DNA of 52,732 nucleotides from Asanoa sp040654855 (GTDB lineage: Bacteria > Actinomycetota > Actinomycetes > Mycobacteriales > Micromonosporaceae): positions 1 to 52,732 of the forward strand of contig NZ_JBFAIU010000014.1 in the NCBI RefSeq assembly GCF_040654855.1, given 5' to 3'. Shown here piece after piece: positions 9,067-16,994 of the stretch; within the stretch, counting starts at the first letter, position 1, and the number at the start of each line of letters is the position of its first letter. The notes beneath the pieces were generated by a model, which worked only from the letters and a program-made list of their open reading frames with translations, made no database searches and was not told the DNA's origin. Position numbers and translations under genes: made by a program.

Positions 9067-9528
9067 TCAGTGCGCCTTCATCGCGTCGAACGGCTCGCCG
9101 CACGCGCGGCACCGCCACAGGGCCTTGCACGCGGTCGAGCCGAAGCGGCTGAGCTGCTCCGTGTCGGGTGAGCCGCAATGCGTGCAACGGACCGCGATCG
9201 AGAGGGTGACGGGGCGCGTGGGGCCGGGCGGCGCCACGCCCGCGGCGGCGAGCTTGGCCCGGCCGCCGGGCGAGATCCAGTCGGTGGTCCAGGCGGGCGC
9301 GAAGACGGTGCGGACCTCGTGGTCGGCGTGCCCGGCGGCGCGCAGGGCGGCACCGATGTCGGCGCGGATCACGTCCATCGCCGGGCAGCCGGTGTAGGTC
9401 GGCGTGATGGTGACGGTGACGTGGCCGGCGGCGTCGGTCTCGACGTCGCGGAGGATGCCGAGCTCGTCGATGGTGACCACGCGCAGCTCCGGGTCGACGA
9501 CCGCGGCCACCGCCTCCCGGGCGGTCAC
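9067..9528 (-). CDS. paaD: PaaD, Fe-S/zinc accessory protein of the epoxidase
   Basis: A 153-residue protein with an N-terminal MIP18/DUF59 domain (DPELRVVTIDELGIL, TYTGCPAMD) and a C-terminal zinc-ribbon-like CxxC pair (CTHC and CRAC). PaaD is needed for an active PaaABCE complex, probably through iron-sulfur or di-iron assembly. Its ATG overlaps the paaC stop (ATGA), so it is coupled, and paaE follows after 2 bases. Confidence 0.9.
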   Translation of the reverse strand: MTAREAVAAVVDPELRVVTIDELGILRDVETDAAGHVTVTITPTYTGCPAMDVIRADIGAALRAAGHADHEVRTVFAPAWTTDWISPGGRAKLAAAGVAPPGPTRPVTLSIAVRCTHCGSPDTEQLSRFGSTACKALWRCRACGEPFDAMKAH

Positions 9529-10232
9529 CAGCGGGCCCCCGGATGGGCGCGGTGCAGCTCCTGCATCTCGGCGAGCAGTGCGACCAGGTGCGGGCGGTCG
9601 CCGGTCGGCTCCGCGGCGGGCGGCGGCACGTCGAGCGTCGCGCGCCGCAGCACGTCTTCCACGCTGGACCGCCAGGTGTCCCGGAGGCTCGCGAAGGCGA
9701 CCGGGCCTTCGGCGGAATCGACGAACAGGCCACCGGTGTACGGCCAGAGCGCGTCGAGCGCGCCCTGCATGCGCCGGTGTGACTCGTCGGTGCCGTCACC
9801 GAGCCGCAGCGTCCACAGTGTGCTGTGGTCGAGGTGGTAGGCGGACTCCTTCAACGCCTTGCCACCGATCGCCGCGAGCCGCTCGTCGCCGGCGCTCGCC
9901 AGCCCCTCGTACAGCGGAAGCTGGAACGCCGAGAGCAGCAGCATCTTGCCGATCACGAAAGCGAAGTCGGGCTCGGGCTGCTCGACGAGCCGGCAGTTGC
10001 GGAACTCGCCCGCCGACCGCTGGTAGGCCAGCGCGTCCTCGTCGCGCCCCGCACTCTCCAGCTCGCCGGCGTAGGTCAGCAGGAGCCGCGCGGCGCCGAG
10101 CTGGTCGAGCGCGATGTTGGCCAGCGCGACGTCTTCCTCCATCTCGGGGCCGGCGGCGTACCAGGCGCCGAGGCGCTGGGCGGTGACCAGCGCGTCATCG
10201 CCCAGGCGGAGGACGTAGTCGACCGTCGTCAC
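9525..10232 (-). CDS. paaC: Phenylacetyl-CoA epoxidase structural subunit PaaC
   Basis: A 235-residue ferritin-like helical protein. It pairs with PaaA and stabilises the oxygenase core but lacks a complete di-iron site. Family stretches include EEDVALANIALDQLGAAR near the N-terminus, EFRNCRLVEQP, and KESAYHLDHSTLWTLRLGDGT. The GTG start at 10232 overlaps the paaB stop by 4 bases (GTGA), and the stop overlaps the paaD start by 4 bases. Confidence 0.93.
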   Translation of the reverse strand: MTTVDYVLRLGDDALVTAQRLGAWYAAGPEMEEDVALANIALDQLGAARLLLTYAGELESAGRDEDALAYQRSAGEFRNCRLVEQPEPDFAFVIGKMLLLSAFQLPLYEGLASAGDERLAAIGGKALKESAYHLDHSTLWTLRLGDGTDESHRRMQGALDALWPYTGGLFVDSAEGPVAFASLRDTWRSSVEDVLRRATLDVPPPAAEPTGDRPHLVALLAEMQELHRAHPGARW

Positions 10233-10510
10233 AGGTGCTGCGCTCCGTCGGGGACGTCGTAGAAGGTGGGGTGCCGGTAGACCTTGTCGGCGGCCGGGTC
10301 GAAGAACGCGTCCTTCTCGTCGGGGCTCGACGCGGTGATCTCGGTCGCGGGCACGACCCAGATGGACACGCCCTCCTCGCGCCGGGTGTAGACGTCGCGG
10401 GCGTTGCGCAGGGCCATGGCGGCGTCGGGCGCGTGCAGGCTGCCGACATGGGTGTGCGACAGGCCGCGCCGCGGCCGCACGAACACCTCGAACAATGGTT
10501 CGCCGCTCAT
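10229..10510 (-). CDS. paaB: Phenylacetyl-CoA epoxidase subunit PaaB
   Basis: A small 93-residue subunit that bridges PaaAC dimers and supports electron transfer from PaaE. It reads FEVFVRPRRGLSHTHVGSLHA, then MALRNARDVYTRREEGVSIWVV, and ends with HPTFYDVPDG, all typical of PaaB. The ATG overlaps the paaA stop (ATGA). The length matches the family. Confidence 0.93.
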   Translation of the reverse strand: MSGEPLFEVFVRPRRGLSHTHVGSLHAPDAAMALRNARDVYTRREEGVSIWVVPATEITASSPDEKDAFFDPAADKVYRHPTFYDVPDGAQHL

Positions 10511-11559
10511 ACGGCCACCGCTTCCTTCTGCTTGGCGGCGTACGCCGCGGCCGCCTCGCGCACCCAGGCGCCCTCGGTGTGTGCCCGGTTGCGGTGGGCC
10601 ATCCGCTCGGTGTTGCAGGGGCCGTCGCCCTTGATCACCCGCATCAGCTCGTCGTAGTCGGGCGCGGTGAAGTCGTGTGCCTGGCGCTCGTCGTTCCAGC
10701 GCAGGTCCGGGTCGGGGATCCGGAGGCCGAGGACACCGGCCTGCTGCACGCACATGTCGACGAAGCGCTGGCGCAGGTCGTCGTTGGAGAACCGCTTGAT
10801 CTTCCAGGCCATCGACTGCGCGGAGTGGGTGGAGTCGGTGTCCGGCGGGCCGAACATCGCCAGCGACGGGTACCACCAGCGGTCGACCGCGTCCTGCGCC
10901 ATCTCGTGCTGCGCCTGGGTGCCGCGCGACAAGGTGTGCAGGATCTCGTAGCCCTGCCGCTGGTGGAAGGACTCCTCCTTGCAGATCCTGATCATGGCGC
11001 GCGCGTAGGGCCCGTAGGAGCAGCGGCACAGCGGGACCTGGTTGACGATCGCCGCGCCGTCGACCAGCCAGCCGATCGCGCCGATGTCGGCCCAGGTCAG
11101 CGTCGGGTAGTTGAAGATCGAGCTGTATTTCTGGCGGCCGTCGAGGAGCATGTCGACCAGCTCCGCGCGGCTGACCCCGAGGGTCTCCGCGGCCGCGTAG
11201 AGATAAAGGCCGTGCCCCGCCTCGTCCTGGACCTTGGCGAGCAGGATCGCCTTGCGCTTGAGCGAGGGTGCACGGGTGATCCAGCTGCCCTCGGGCTGCA
11301 TCCCGATGATCTCGGAGTGCGCGTGCTGGGCGATCTGGCGGACCAGACCGCGCCGGTACGCCTCGGGCATCCAGTCGCGCGGCTCGATCTTCTGGTCGGC
11401 GGCGATCACCGCGTCGAAGTAGTCCTGGAGAGCCGCCGGGTCACCCTCGACCCGACCACGGTGCGCGGCGGCGCGCAGCGCCGCCTCGGCGGCCTCGACC
11501 TGCCCGAGGAGACCACCGTCGGACCCGGCATCCGGGCCGGCGAAGTCATTCCCGTACAT
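10507..11559 (-). CDS. paaA: Phenylacetyl-CoA 1,2-epoxidase catalytic subunit PaaA
   Basis: A 350-residue di-iron oxygenase that epoxidises the ring of phenylacetyl-CoA, the first committed step of the aerobic phenylacetate pathway. Ferritin-like iron-binding helices show E-x-x-H motifs, e.g. KVQDEAGHGLYLY and CKEESFHQRQGYEIL. The chosen ATG at 11559 (MYGNDF...) has no clear Shine-Dalgarno; the frame is open further upstream but the protein there is not family-like. First gene of paaABCDE. paaK, paaZ and the paaFGHJ beta-oxidation genes are not in this window. Confidence 0.94.
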   Translation of the reverse strand: MYGNDFAGPDAGSDGGLLGQVEAAEAALRAAAHRGRVEGDPAALQDYFDAVIAADQKIEPRDWMPEAYRRGLVRQIAQHAHSEIIGMQPEGSWITRAPSLKRKAILLAKVQDEAGHGLYLYAAAETLGVSRAELVDMLLDGRQKYSSIFNYPTLTWADIGAIGWLVDGAAIVNQVPLCRCSYGPYARAMIRICKEESFHQRQGYEILHTLSRGTQAQHEMAQDAVDRWWYPSLAMFGPPDTDSTHSAQSMAWKIKRFSNDDLRQRFVDMCVQQAGVLGLRIPDPDLRWNDERQAHDFTAPDYDELMRVIKGDGPCNTERMAHRNRAHTEGAWVREAAAAYAAKQKEAVAV

Positions 11560-11888
11560 GCCTACAGTGTTACAGCTTCCTGACACACAAGCCAGCACCT
11601 GTAACAAACCCGCGACGACCGTCACCCTGAGTGAGTAACTGCTTTCGGTCCGCGTCCTCACCGTTCCACTGTGGACCATGAGGTGCGTCACCTGAAACGC
11701 ATAAGATTTCCTTAACTTGCATCGCCGAACCTGCCCGAATGAGGGGGTTTTCGGCGGGCTGACGGCATTTTCGCCCATGCCGTCGCGGCGGGCAGCGCCG
11801 TAGACTTCGACGCGGTAGATCGCCTTCCCCCGCGATCGGTTACCGAGAGCCACCCCCCCGGCCTGAAAACAACCGGAGATCACCCCTC
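11560..11888. other. Divergent promoter region, paa operon and hydrolase triplet
   Basis: These 329 bases have no gene. They hold the control regions of paaA (minus) and the first serine hydrolase (plus). Repeated CTGTAAC/GTTACAG elements lie next to the paaA start. A stretch of lower GC at about 11698-11720 (including aagatttccttaac) could hold a promoter, but I cannot place -35/-10 boxes with confidence. Confidence 0.55.
11568..11606. repeat. Inverted repeat, possible operator of the paa operon
   Basis: tgttacag at 11568-11575 is matched by its exact reverse complement ctgtaaca at 11599-11606. A further CTGTA copy lies between the first arm and the paaA start codon. An operator for a repressor such as a PaaR-type TetR protein is an inference; no such regulator gene is present here. 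Confidence 0.5.
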
Positions 11889-12857
11889 ATGCGTCCTCGC
11901 GTGGTTATGGTGCTCGCCATCGCCGCACTGCTGCTCGGCGGTGTACTGCTCGTGCCCGCCGCCTACGCCAAGCTGAACGACAGCGGCGGCGCCACCGCGA
12001 CGGCCGCCGCAGCCGGACCCGCGCCGACGATCCCCCCAAAGGTGGTCGAACCACCCCAGCCGACGCTCGCCCCCGGCCCCGTCTCGGTCAAGGTCGACGG
12101 CTTCTACGCCTGGGCGCTGATGGACCTCAAGACCGGCAAGATCTCCGGCTCGAAGAACAGCGCGAAAGAGACCAGCTCCACCGAGTCGATGATCAAGACG
12201 TGGATCGTCGCCGACTACCTGCACCAGCTCGACAAGGGCGGCAAGACGCTCTCCAGTGGCCAGAAGGCGTCCATCGAACGGGCGATCCGCGACAGCAACG
12301 ACAACGACGCGGGCAAGATCAATTCTGCCGCGGGCGGGACGACGCAGACCAAGCGCATGATCAGCACCTGCGGGCTGAAGAACACCCACCTCGGCACCGT
12401 GAAGGGCTACGAGGGCTGGTGGAGCTTCACCGAGATGTCCGCGCAGGACGTCACCCGGCTCGGCCAGTGCATCACGTCCGGCAAGGCGGCCGGTAAGAAG
12501 TACACGCCGCTGGTGCTGAGCGAGATGAGCAAGGTGCGCGGCAGCGTCACACAGCAGGGGAAGTCCTCCGGCGGTGGTCGCTGGGGCATCATCGACGGCC
12601 TGCCCAAGGAGATCGTCGCCAAGGAAGGCCCGATCAGCTTCAAGAACGGCTGGACCCCGCTCGTCTACGACGGCGACTGGCACATCAGCTGCATGGCGAT
12701 CAGCAAGGATTGGGTACTCGCCGTGCAGACTCGTTACCCCAGTTCAAAGCCTTTGTCGTACGGTGCCAAGGTGTGCCAGGACACCGCCACCCAGCTCGTG
12801 ACGCCCAAGGTCGGCGCGGCGCTGCGCATCCCCTCGTCCGCCGGCAGCCAAGGCTGA
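11889..12857 (+). CDS. Exported serine hydrolase, beta-lactamase fold, copy 1
   Basis: A 322-residue exported protein: signal or anchor segment at 1-27, Pro/Ala-rich linker to about 65, then a beta-lactamase/DD-peptidase-type domain. S-x-x-K is S100-M-I-K103. Where the paralogues have SDN this copy has S136-N137-D138, a swap. The KTG-like motif reads KNG. Four cysteines (in STCGL, GQCIT, ISCMA and KVCQD) are conserved in all three copies and suggest two disulfides. I see no class A omega-loop E-x-x-L-N, so true beta-lactamase activity is doubtful. The ATG at 11889 has GGAG about 10 bases upstream. First of three tandem copies; copy 2 begins 4 bases after the stop. Confidence 0.82.
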   Translation: MRPRVVMVLAIAALLLGGVLLVPAAYAKLNDSGGATATAAAAGPAPTIPPKVVEPPQPTLAPGPVSVKVDGFYAWALMDLKTGKISGSKNSAKETSSTESMIKTWIVADYLHQLDKGGKTLSSGQKASIERAIRDSNDNDAGKINSAAGGTTQTKRMISTCGLKNTHLGTVKGYEGWWSFTEMSAQDVTRLGQCITSGKAAGKKYTPLVLSEMSKVRGSVTQQGKSSGGGRWGIIDGLPKEIVAKEGPISFKNGWTPLVYDGDWHISCMAISKDWVLAVQTRYPSSKPLSYGAKVCQDTATQLVTPKVGAALRIPSSAGSQG

Positions 12858-12861
12858 GCAG

Positions 12862-13812
12862 TTGAACACTCCCCCCAGAAAGCGCCGGTCCCGGCGCACG
12901 ACGACAGTTGTCGCGATACTCGTCGTCCTCGCCGCCCTCGGGGTCGCGGGGATGCGGCTCTGGCCCGGGTCACCGCTGGCGGCCCGGGCCGCCGCGCGCT
13001 GGGAGGACGCCGGGAGCGCCACCGGTGCCGCGGGCGACCCGGACCCGACACCGAGCAGGTCGCCGGCCAAGCCCGAGCCGAAGCCCGACGCCACCCTCGC
13101 GCCGCTGCCGGTGAAGGCGACCGACGTCGACATCGACCACAGCGGCTGGTATTCCTGGGCGCTGCTGGACACCCGTACCGGGCAGATGTCCGGCCCGGCC
13201 GACCGCACCGAGCTGAGCACCACCGCCTCGTTGATCAAGTCGTGGATCGGCGCCGACTTCCTGCGCCGGTCGGCCGAACAGGGCACCGAGCCGAGCGCGT
13301 CGCGGATGGCCCAGGTCGAGACGATGATCCGGGACAGCGACAACAACGCGGCTCAGTCGCTCTACGAGGCGAACGGCGGCTCCCCGTCGATCAAGCGGCT
13401 GATCTCCATGTGCAAGCTGAAGGACAGCAAGGTCTCCGCCGACGGCGGGTGGAGCCGCACGATGCTCTCCCCCGCGGACATCACCCGGCTGGGCGCCTGC
13501 ATCGCCAACGGCACCGCGGCCGGCCCGAAGTGGACCAAGTATCTGCTCGACGAGATGCGCGCCGTGCGCGGCACCGGCGACTTCGGCCCGCGCAAGGCGT
13601 TCCCGGCGGCGGAGCAGAAGAAGATCGCCATCAAGAACGGCTGGGTCGACCGGACGCGGGAGCAGGAGTACCACGTCAGCTGCATGGCGATCGGCGACGG
13701 CTGGGTCATCGGCGTGATGACCAAGTACGACATCAGCAAGGGCTACACGTACGGCGCGAACATCTGTAAGCAGGTCGGCGTGCAACTCCGGGCAGCGGCG
13801 GCGGAAGGCTAG
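12862..13812 (+). CDS. Exported serine hydrolase, beta-lactamase fold, copy 2
   Basis: A 316-residue membrane-anchored or secreted protein. A very basic N-terminus (RKRRSRR) is followed by one hydrophobic segment, a Pro-rich linker and the hydrolase domain. Motifs: S123-L-I-K126, S159-D160-N161, and K258-N-G260 in place of KTG. The four cysteines of copy 1 are kept. It reads YSWALLDTRTGQMSG like copy 3 and is closer to copy 3 than to copy 1. The start is TTG at 12862, 4 bases past copy 1, so it is probably cotranscribed with it. Possible roles are peptidoglycan DD-peptidase, esterase or beta-lactam binding; substrate unknown. Confidence 0.82.
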   Translation: MNTPPRKRRSRRTTTVVAILVVLAALGVAGMRLWPGSPLAARAAARWEDAGSATGAAGDPDPTPSRSPAKPEPKPDATLAPLPVKATDVDIDHSGWYSWALLDTRTGQMSGPADRTELSTTASLIKSWIGADFLRRSAEQGTEPSASRMAQVETMIRDSDNNAAQSLYEANGGSPSIKRLISMCKLKDSKVSADGGWSRTMLSPADITRLGACIANGTAAGPKWTKYLLDEMRAVRGTGDFGPRKAFPAAEQKKIAIKNGWVDRTREQEYHVSCMAIGDGWVIGVMTKYDISKGYTYGANICKQVGVQLRAAAAEG

Positions 13813-13851
13813 CGTCCGAGTTTTCGAGTGCGGACCGTGTCGGCTCGATAA

Positions 13852-13863
13852 CCTGACGTCAGG
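13852..13863. repeat. Perfect 12-bp palindrome upstream of hydrolase copy 3
   Basis: cctgacgtcagg is a perfect palindrome in the 98-base gap between copies 2 and 3, preceded by the AT-richer gataac. It could be an operator or promoter element that gives copy 3 its own control. Confidence 0.45.
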
Positions 13864-13910
13864 ACCTCGCCGGTCCGCCATCTTCCGTCCGGCGACACCC
13901 GGGGCTGACT

Positions 13911-14840
13911 TTGAGCGCTAGCCATAGGCGTCGCCGGACTCGGCGCGCGAACACCGTCACGGCCGTCGCGGTCGTTCTCGCGACCGTCGGTCTCGCCGGA
14001 ACGCTCCTCTGGGCCGCGTCCCCACTCGTCTTCCGATCTCCCGCCCGGGCGCGGCCGCAGATCGGCGCCGCCGGCCGGGTCGCCGAACCCGCCGTTGCCG
14101 GCCCGGCCGGCCGGGCAGCGCCGACGCCGTCCCCGCTGCCGGTCAAGGCGACCGAGATCAGGATCCCGCACAGCGGCTGGTTCTCCTGGGCGCTGCTGGA
14201 CACGCGTACCGGAGAGATGTTCGGCCCGTCCGATCGCACCGCGGTGAGCACCACCGCGTCACTGATCAAGTCGTGGATCGGCGCGGACTTCCTGCGCCGC
14301 GCGGCCGAGCAGGGTCAGACGCCGAGCGAGGAAGACCTGGAGCAGGTCGAGTCGATGATCCGGGACAGCGACAACGACGCGGCGGACGCGCTACACGAGG
14401 CGAACGGCGGACCGCGGTCGATCAGCCGGCTGATCTCGCACTGCGGGCTCCAGGACAGCCGGGTCGCGGCGGACGGCGGATGGAGCCGGACCCTGCTCTC
14501 GCCCGCCGACATCACCCGGCTCGGCGCCTGCATCGCCGACGGGCGGGCGGCCGGGCCGGTGTGGACGACGTACCTCCTCGACGAGCTGCGCGCGGTCCGC
14601 GACGAGGGCGACTTCGGTATCCGCAAGGCCTTCCCGCCGGACCAGCAGCACACGATCGCCACGAAGAACGGCTGGGTCGAGCGCGAGGAGGAGCTCGAGT
14701 ACCACGTCAGCTGCATGGCCATCGGCGCCGGCTGGGTGGTCGGCGTGATGACCAGGTACGAGATCGACAAGGGCGTCGAGTACGGCGCCGCCATCTGCGA
14801 ACGCGTCGGCGCGAAGCTCCGCGAGGCCGCGGGCCGCTAG
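13911..14840 (+). CDS. Exported serine hydrolase, beta-lactamase fold, copy 3
   Basis: A 309-residue protein built like copy 2: basic N-terminus (HRRRRTRR), one membrane or signal segment, Ala/Pro linker, hydrolase domain. Motifs are S117-L-I-K120, S153-D154-N155 and K252-N-G254; the four cysteines are conserved. The start is a TTG at 13911; the initiation signal is weak, and I see no better in-frame start. A 98-base gap with a palindrome separates it from copy 2, so it may have its own promoter. Its stop shares the bases CTAG with the stop of the convergent mqnA. Confidence 0.8.
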   Translation: MSASHRRRRTRRANTVTAVAVVLATVGLAGTLLWAASPLVFRSPARARPQIGAAGRVAEPAVAGPAGRAAPTPSPLPVKATEIRIPHSGWFSWALLDTRTGEMFGPSDRTAVSTTASLIKSWIGADFLRRAAEQGQTPSEEDLEQVESMIRDSDNDAADALHEANGGPRSISRLISHCGLQDSRVAADGGWSRTLLSPADITRLGACIADGRAAGPVWTTYLLDELRAVRDEGDFGIRKAFPPDQQHTIATKNGWVEREEELEYHVSCMAIGAGWVVGVMTRYEIDKGVEYGAAICERVGAKLREAAGR

Positions 14841-15679
14841 TCGGTGTAGAAGACGGGGCCGTGCAGCTCGGGGGCCTCGCCGGCGATCGTGGCGCGGCGG
14901 GCGAACTCCCGCAGGCCGGCGATCTGCCGCTCGCCGAGCGAGAAGTCGAGCACGCGGAAGTACGACGCGAGCGTGGCGGCGTCGAACGGCTCCCAGCGCG
15001 CCGCGGCGGTGGCCACGTCGTCGAGCTCCGCGAGGCACAGCTCCCGCGACCGCAGGAACGCCTCGTGCACCTCTTTGACCTGGCCGGGGTGGCGCTCCGC
15101 GAAGTCCCGGCGGGCCGCCCAGACCGCGAACACCATCGGCAGCCCGGTCCACTCGCGCCAGGCCTGGCCGAGGTCCGTGACCGTGAGCCCGCGGCGGGGT
15201 GCCTCGTACATGGCGCGCAGCGCCACGTCCCCGATCACCACGGCGGCGTCGGCCTCCAGCAGCATCTGGGTCACGTCGGGCGGGCAGCGGAAGTACTCCG
15301 GCGTCACGCCGTACCGCTGCTCGAGCAGCATCTGGGCGAGCAGCACGCCCGTCCGCGAGGTCGAGCCGAGCGCCACCCGGGCGCCGTCCAGCTCGTCGAG
15401 CGGCCGGGTGGTGACCATGTTGACCGACAGCACCGGCCCGTCGCTGCCGACCGCGAGGTCCGGCAGCAGGACCAGGTCCTGCGCGTTGCGGAGGTACTCG
15501 ACCAGGGAGATCGGTCCGATGTCGAGGTCGCCCGCCACCAGCGCGGAGTTGAGCCGCTCCGGTGAGTCCTTGTGCAGGTCGACGTCGAGCAGGGCACCCG
15601 AGCGCATCAGGCCCCAGTAGATCGGAAGACAGTTCAGGAACTGGATGTGCCCGACACGGGGTCTGCGTATCTCGGTCAT
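14837..15679 (-). CDS. mqnA: Chorismate dehydratase MqnA
   Basis: A 280-residue enzyme with a periplasmic-binding-protein fold. It dehydrates chorismate to 3-enolpyruvylbenzoate, the first step of the futalosine menaquinone pathway. Typical stretches are VGHIQFLNCLPIYWGL at the N-terminus, DIGPISLVEYLRN, and ALGSTSRTG. I chose the ATG at 15679 because the conserved sequence begins there; the frame continues 11 residues further upstream without family-like sequence. The MFS gene ends 36 bases upstream on the same strand, so cotranscription is possible. Confidence 0.93.
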   Translation of the reverse strand: MTEIRRPRVGHIQFLNCLPIYWGLMRSGALLDVDLHKDSPERLNSALVAGDLDIGPISLVEYLRNAQDLVLLPDLAVGSDGPVLSVNMVTTRPLDELDGARVALGSTSRTGVLLAQMLLEQRYGVTPEYFRCPPDVTQMLLEADAAVVIGDVALRAMYEAPRRGLTVTDLGQAWREWTGLPMVFAVWAARRDFAERHPGQVKEVHEAFLRSRELCLAELDDVATAAARWEPFDAATLASYFRVLDFSLGERQIAGLREFARRATIAGEAPELHGPVFYTD

Positions 15680-15715
15680 GGTGAACCCACGGTATCCCGA
15701 GCAGTGGGACACCGC

Positions 15716-16945
15716 TCAGGCGACCGCCGGGGATGTGACCGGCGACTGCCGGATGGCGCGGGCGACGGGCAGGGCCGCGGCGAGCACGGCCAGGACGCCG
15801 GCCAGGCCGAACGCGAAGACGAGCGCGCGGGGCGAGAACGGGCCGAGCAGGGCGCCGGCGAGCACGTAGCCGAACATCGCGCCGCCGTTGGCAGCCGCGT
15901 TGAGGCCGGCGAACGCCCGACCGCGGGCCTGCTCCGGCACCCGGCGGGCGACCAGGACCGTACTGAACACCCCGAGACCGCCGTTGAGGAGACCGCCGGT
16001 CAGCCACAGCACGACGACGAGCCAGACCCCCGGCGCGGCGGCGCTGACCAGGACCGGGACGCAGGTGCTGCCGAGCAGGATCAGCACGCCGCGGGCGAGT
16101 GCGCGGTCGTCCTCGTACCGCCGGATGACTTTGGCGAAGATCCAGGCGCCGGCCGCCATCCCCGCCGTCCACGAGGCCGTGACCAGGCCGAAGGCGGAGG
16201 CCGAGGCGCCGAGGGTGTCGCGGATGAAGAAGACCTCGATGACGTTGACGCCGCCGACACCCGCGACCACGGCACCGAAGGCGAGGAAGGTGGCGAGCAG
16301 CAGCCCGTCGGCGCGCAACCGCCACGGGGTGACCGGCGCCTGCACGTCGCCGGCCGCCGCGGTGCGCACTCCACCCCGACGCGTCCGCAGCAGCAGGCCC
16401 GCGACCGCGACGGCCAGGTAGGTGACGGCGTCGATCAGCAGCGGCGGCCGGGTGCCGAACGCGCCGACCAGGAAGCCCGCGGCCGCCGGGCCGAGCAGCG
16501 TGCCGATCATCGACGCGGTCTGCCCGAGCGCACTCGCCTTGGGCAGGTCGTCGCGGCTGACCATGGACGGCACCAGCGCCGCGAACGTCGGGTTGGTGAT
16601 CGCGAGCCCGGCGGCGAGCACCGCGACCAGGGCGATCGAGGCGATCGGGCTCGTGACGAACGCCAGTGCGGCGCAGACCAGGGCCTGCGCGAGGCCGGTG
16701 GCGACGAGAAGGGTCCGGCTGTCGAACCGGTCGGCGAGGCGCCCGGTCAGCGGCACGAGCGCGACCAGCGGCAGGGTGGCCGCGAGCCAGAGCCCGGAGA
16801 CGGCGAGCCCGCCGGCGCCGCGGTCCTGCAGGGCGAGGGCGAGCGTGGTGGCGGCGAGCGCGTCGCCGGCCATGGACAGGGCCCGCGACCCGGCGGTGAT
16901 ATAGACGTCACCCCAGCGCGACTGATCCGAAGATGTGAAGGACAT
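15716..16945 (-). CDS. MFS family transporter (drug exporter type)
   Basis: A 409-residue inner-membrane transporter with about 12 hydrophobic segments. The MFS loop motif GRLADRFDSRTLL lies between helices 2 and 3. The sequence resembles the DHA3/MefA-type efflux group. The ATG at 16945 is chosen since coding character starts there. The best Shine-Dalgarno (GAAGGA) is 13 bases away and lies inside a 12-bp inverted repeat that flanks the start codon. The ArsR-type gene directly upstream on the same strand probably controls it. Substrate unknown. Confidence 0.83.
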   Translation of the reverse strand: MSFTSSDQSRWGDVYITAGSRALSMAGDALAATTLALALQDRGAGGLAVSGLWLAATLPLVALVPLTGRLADRFDSRTLLVATGLAQALVCAALAFVTSPIASIALVAVLAAGLAITNPTFAALVPSMVSRDDLPKASALGQTASMIGTLLGPAAAGFLVGAFGTRPPLLIDAVTYLAVAVAGLLLRTRRGGVRTAAAGDVQAPVTPWRLRADGLLLATFLAFGAVVAGVGGVNVIEVFFIRDTLGASASAFGLVTASWTAGMAAGAWIFAKVIRRYEDDRALARGVLILLGSTCVPVLVSAAAPGVWLVVVLWLTGGLLNGGLGVFSTVLVARRVPEQARGRAFAGLNAAANGGAMFGYVLAGALLGPFSPRALVFAFGLAGVLAVLAAALPVARAIRQSPVTSPAVA

Positions 16946-16970
16946 GCTTCGAAAATATTCCTTCACATCT
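16931..16970 (-). promoter_or_regulatory. 12-bp inverted repeat bracketing the MFS start codon
   Basis: agatgtgaagga (16931-16942) is the exact reverse complement of tccttcacatct (16959-16970), with a 16-base spacer that holds the ATG at 16943-16945 and the palindrome ttcgaa. In mRNA this would fold into a hairpin with the Shine-Dalgarno in the stem and the start codon in the loop. In DNA it is a good operator for the ArsR-family protein encoded upstream. Both readings are inferences from symmetry. Confidence 0.65.
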
Positions 16971-16994
16971 CCGGTACGCAAGTCCCGGCTTGGA

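Noticed and set aside
11889..12857. Annotation as a class A beta-lactamase resistance gene
   Set aside because: SND for SDN, KNG for KTG and no omega-loop ExxLN motif; a general serine-hydrolase call is safer.
14391..16325. A long minus-strand frame over hydrolase copy 3, mqnA and the MFS gene
   Set aside because: Shadow of three well-supported genes; no domain, no ribosome site.
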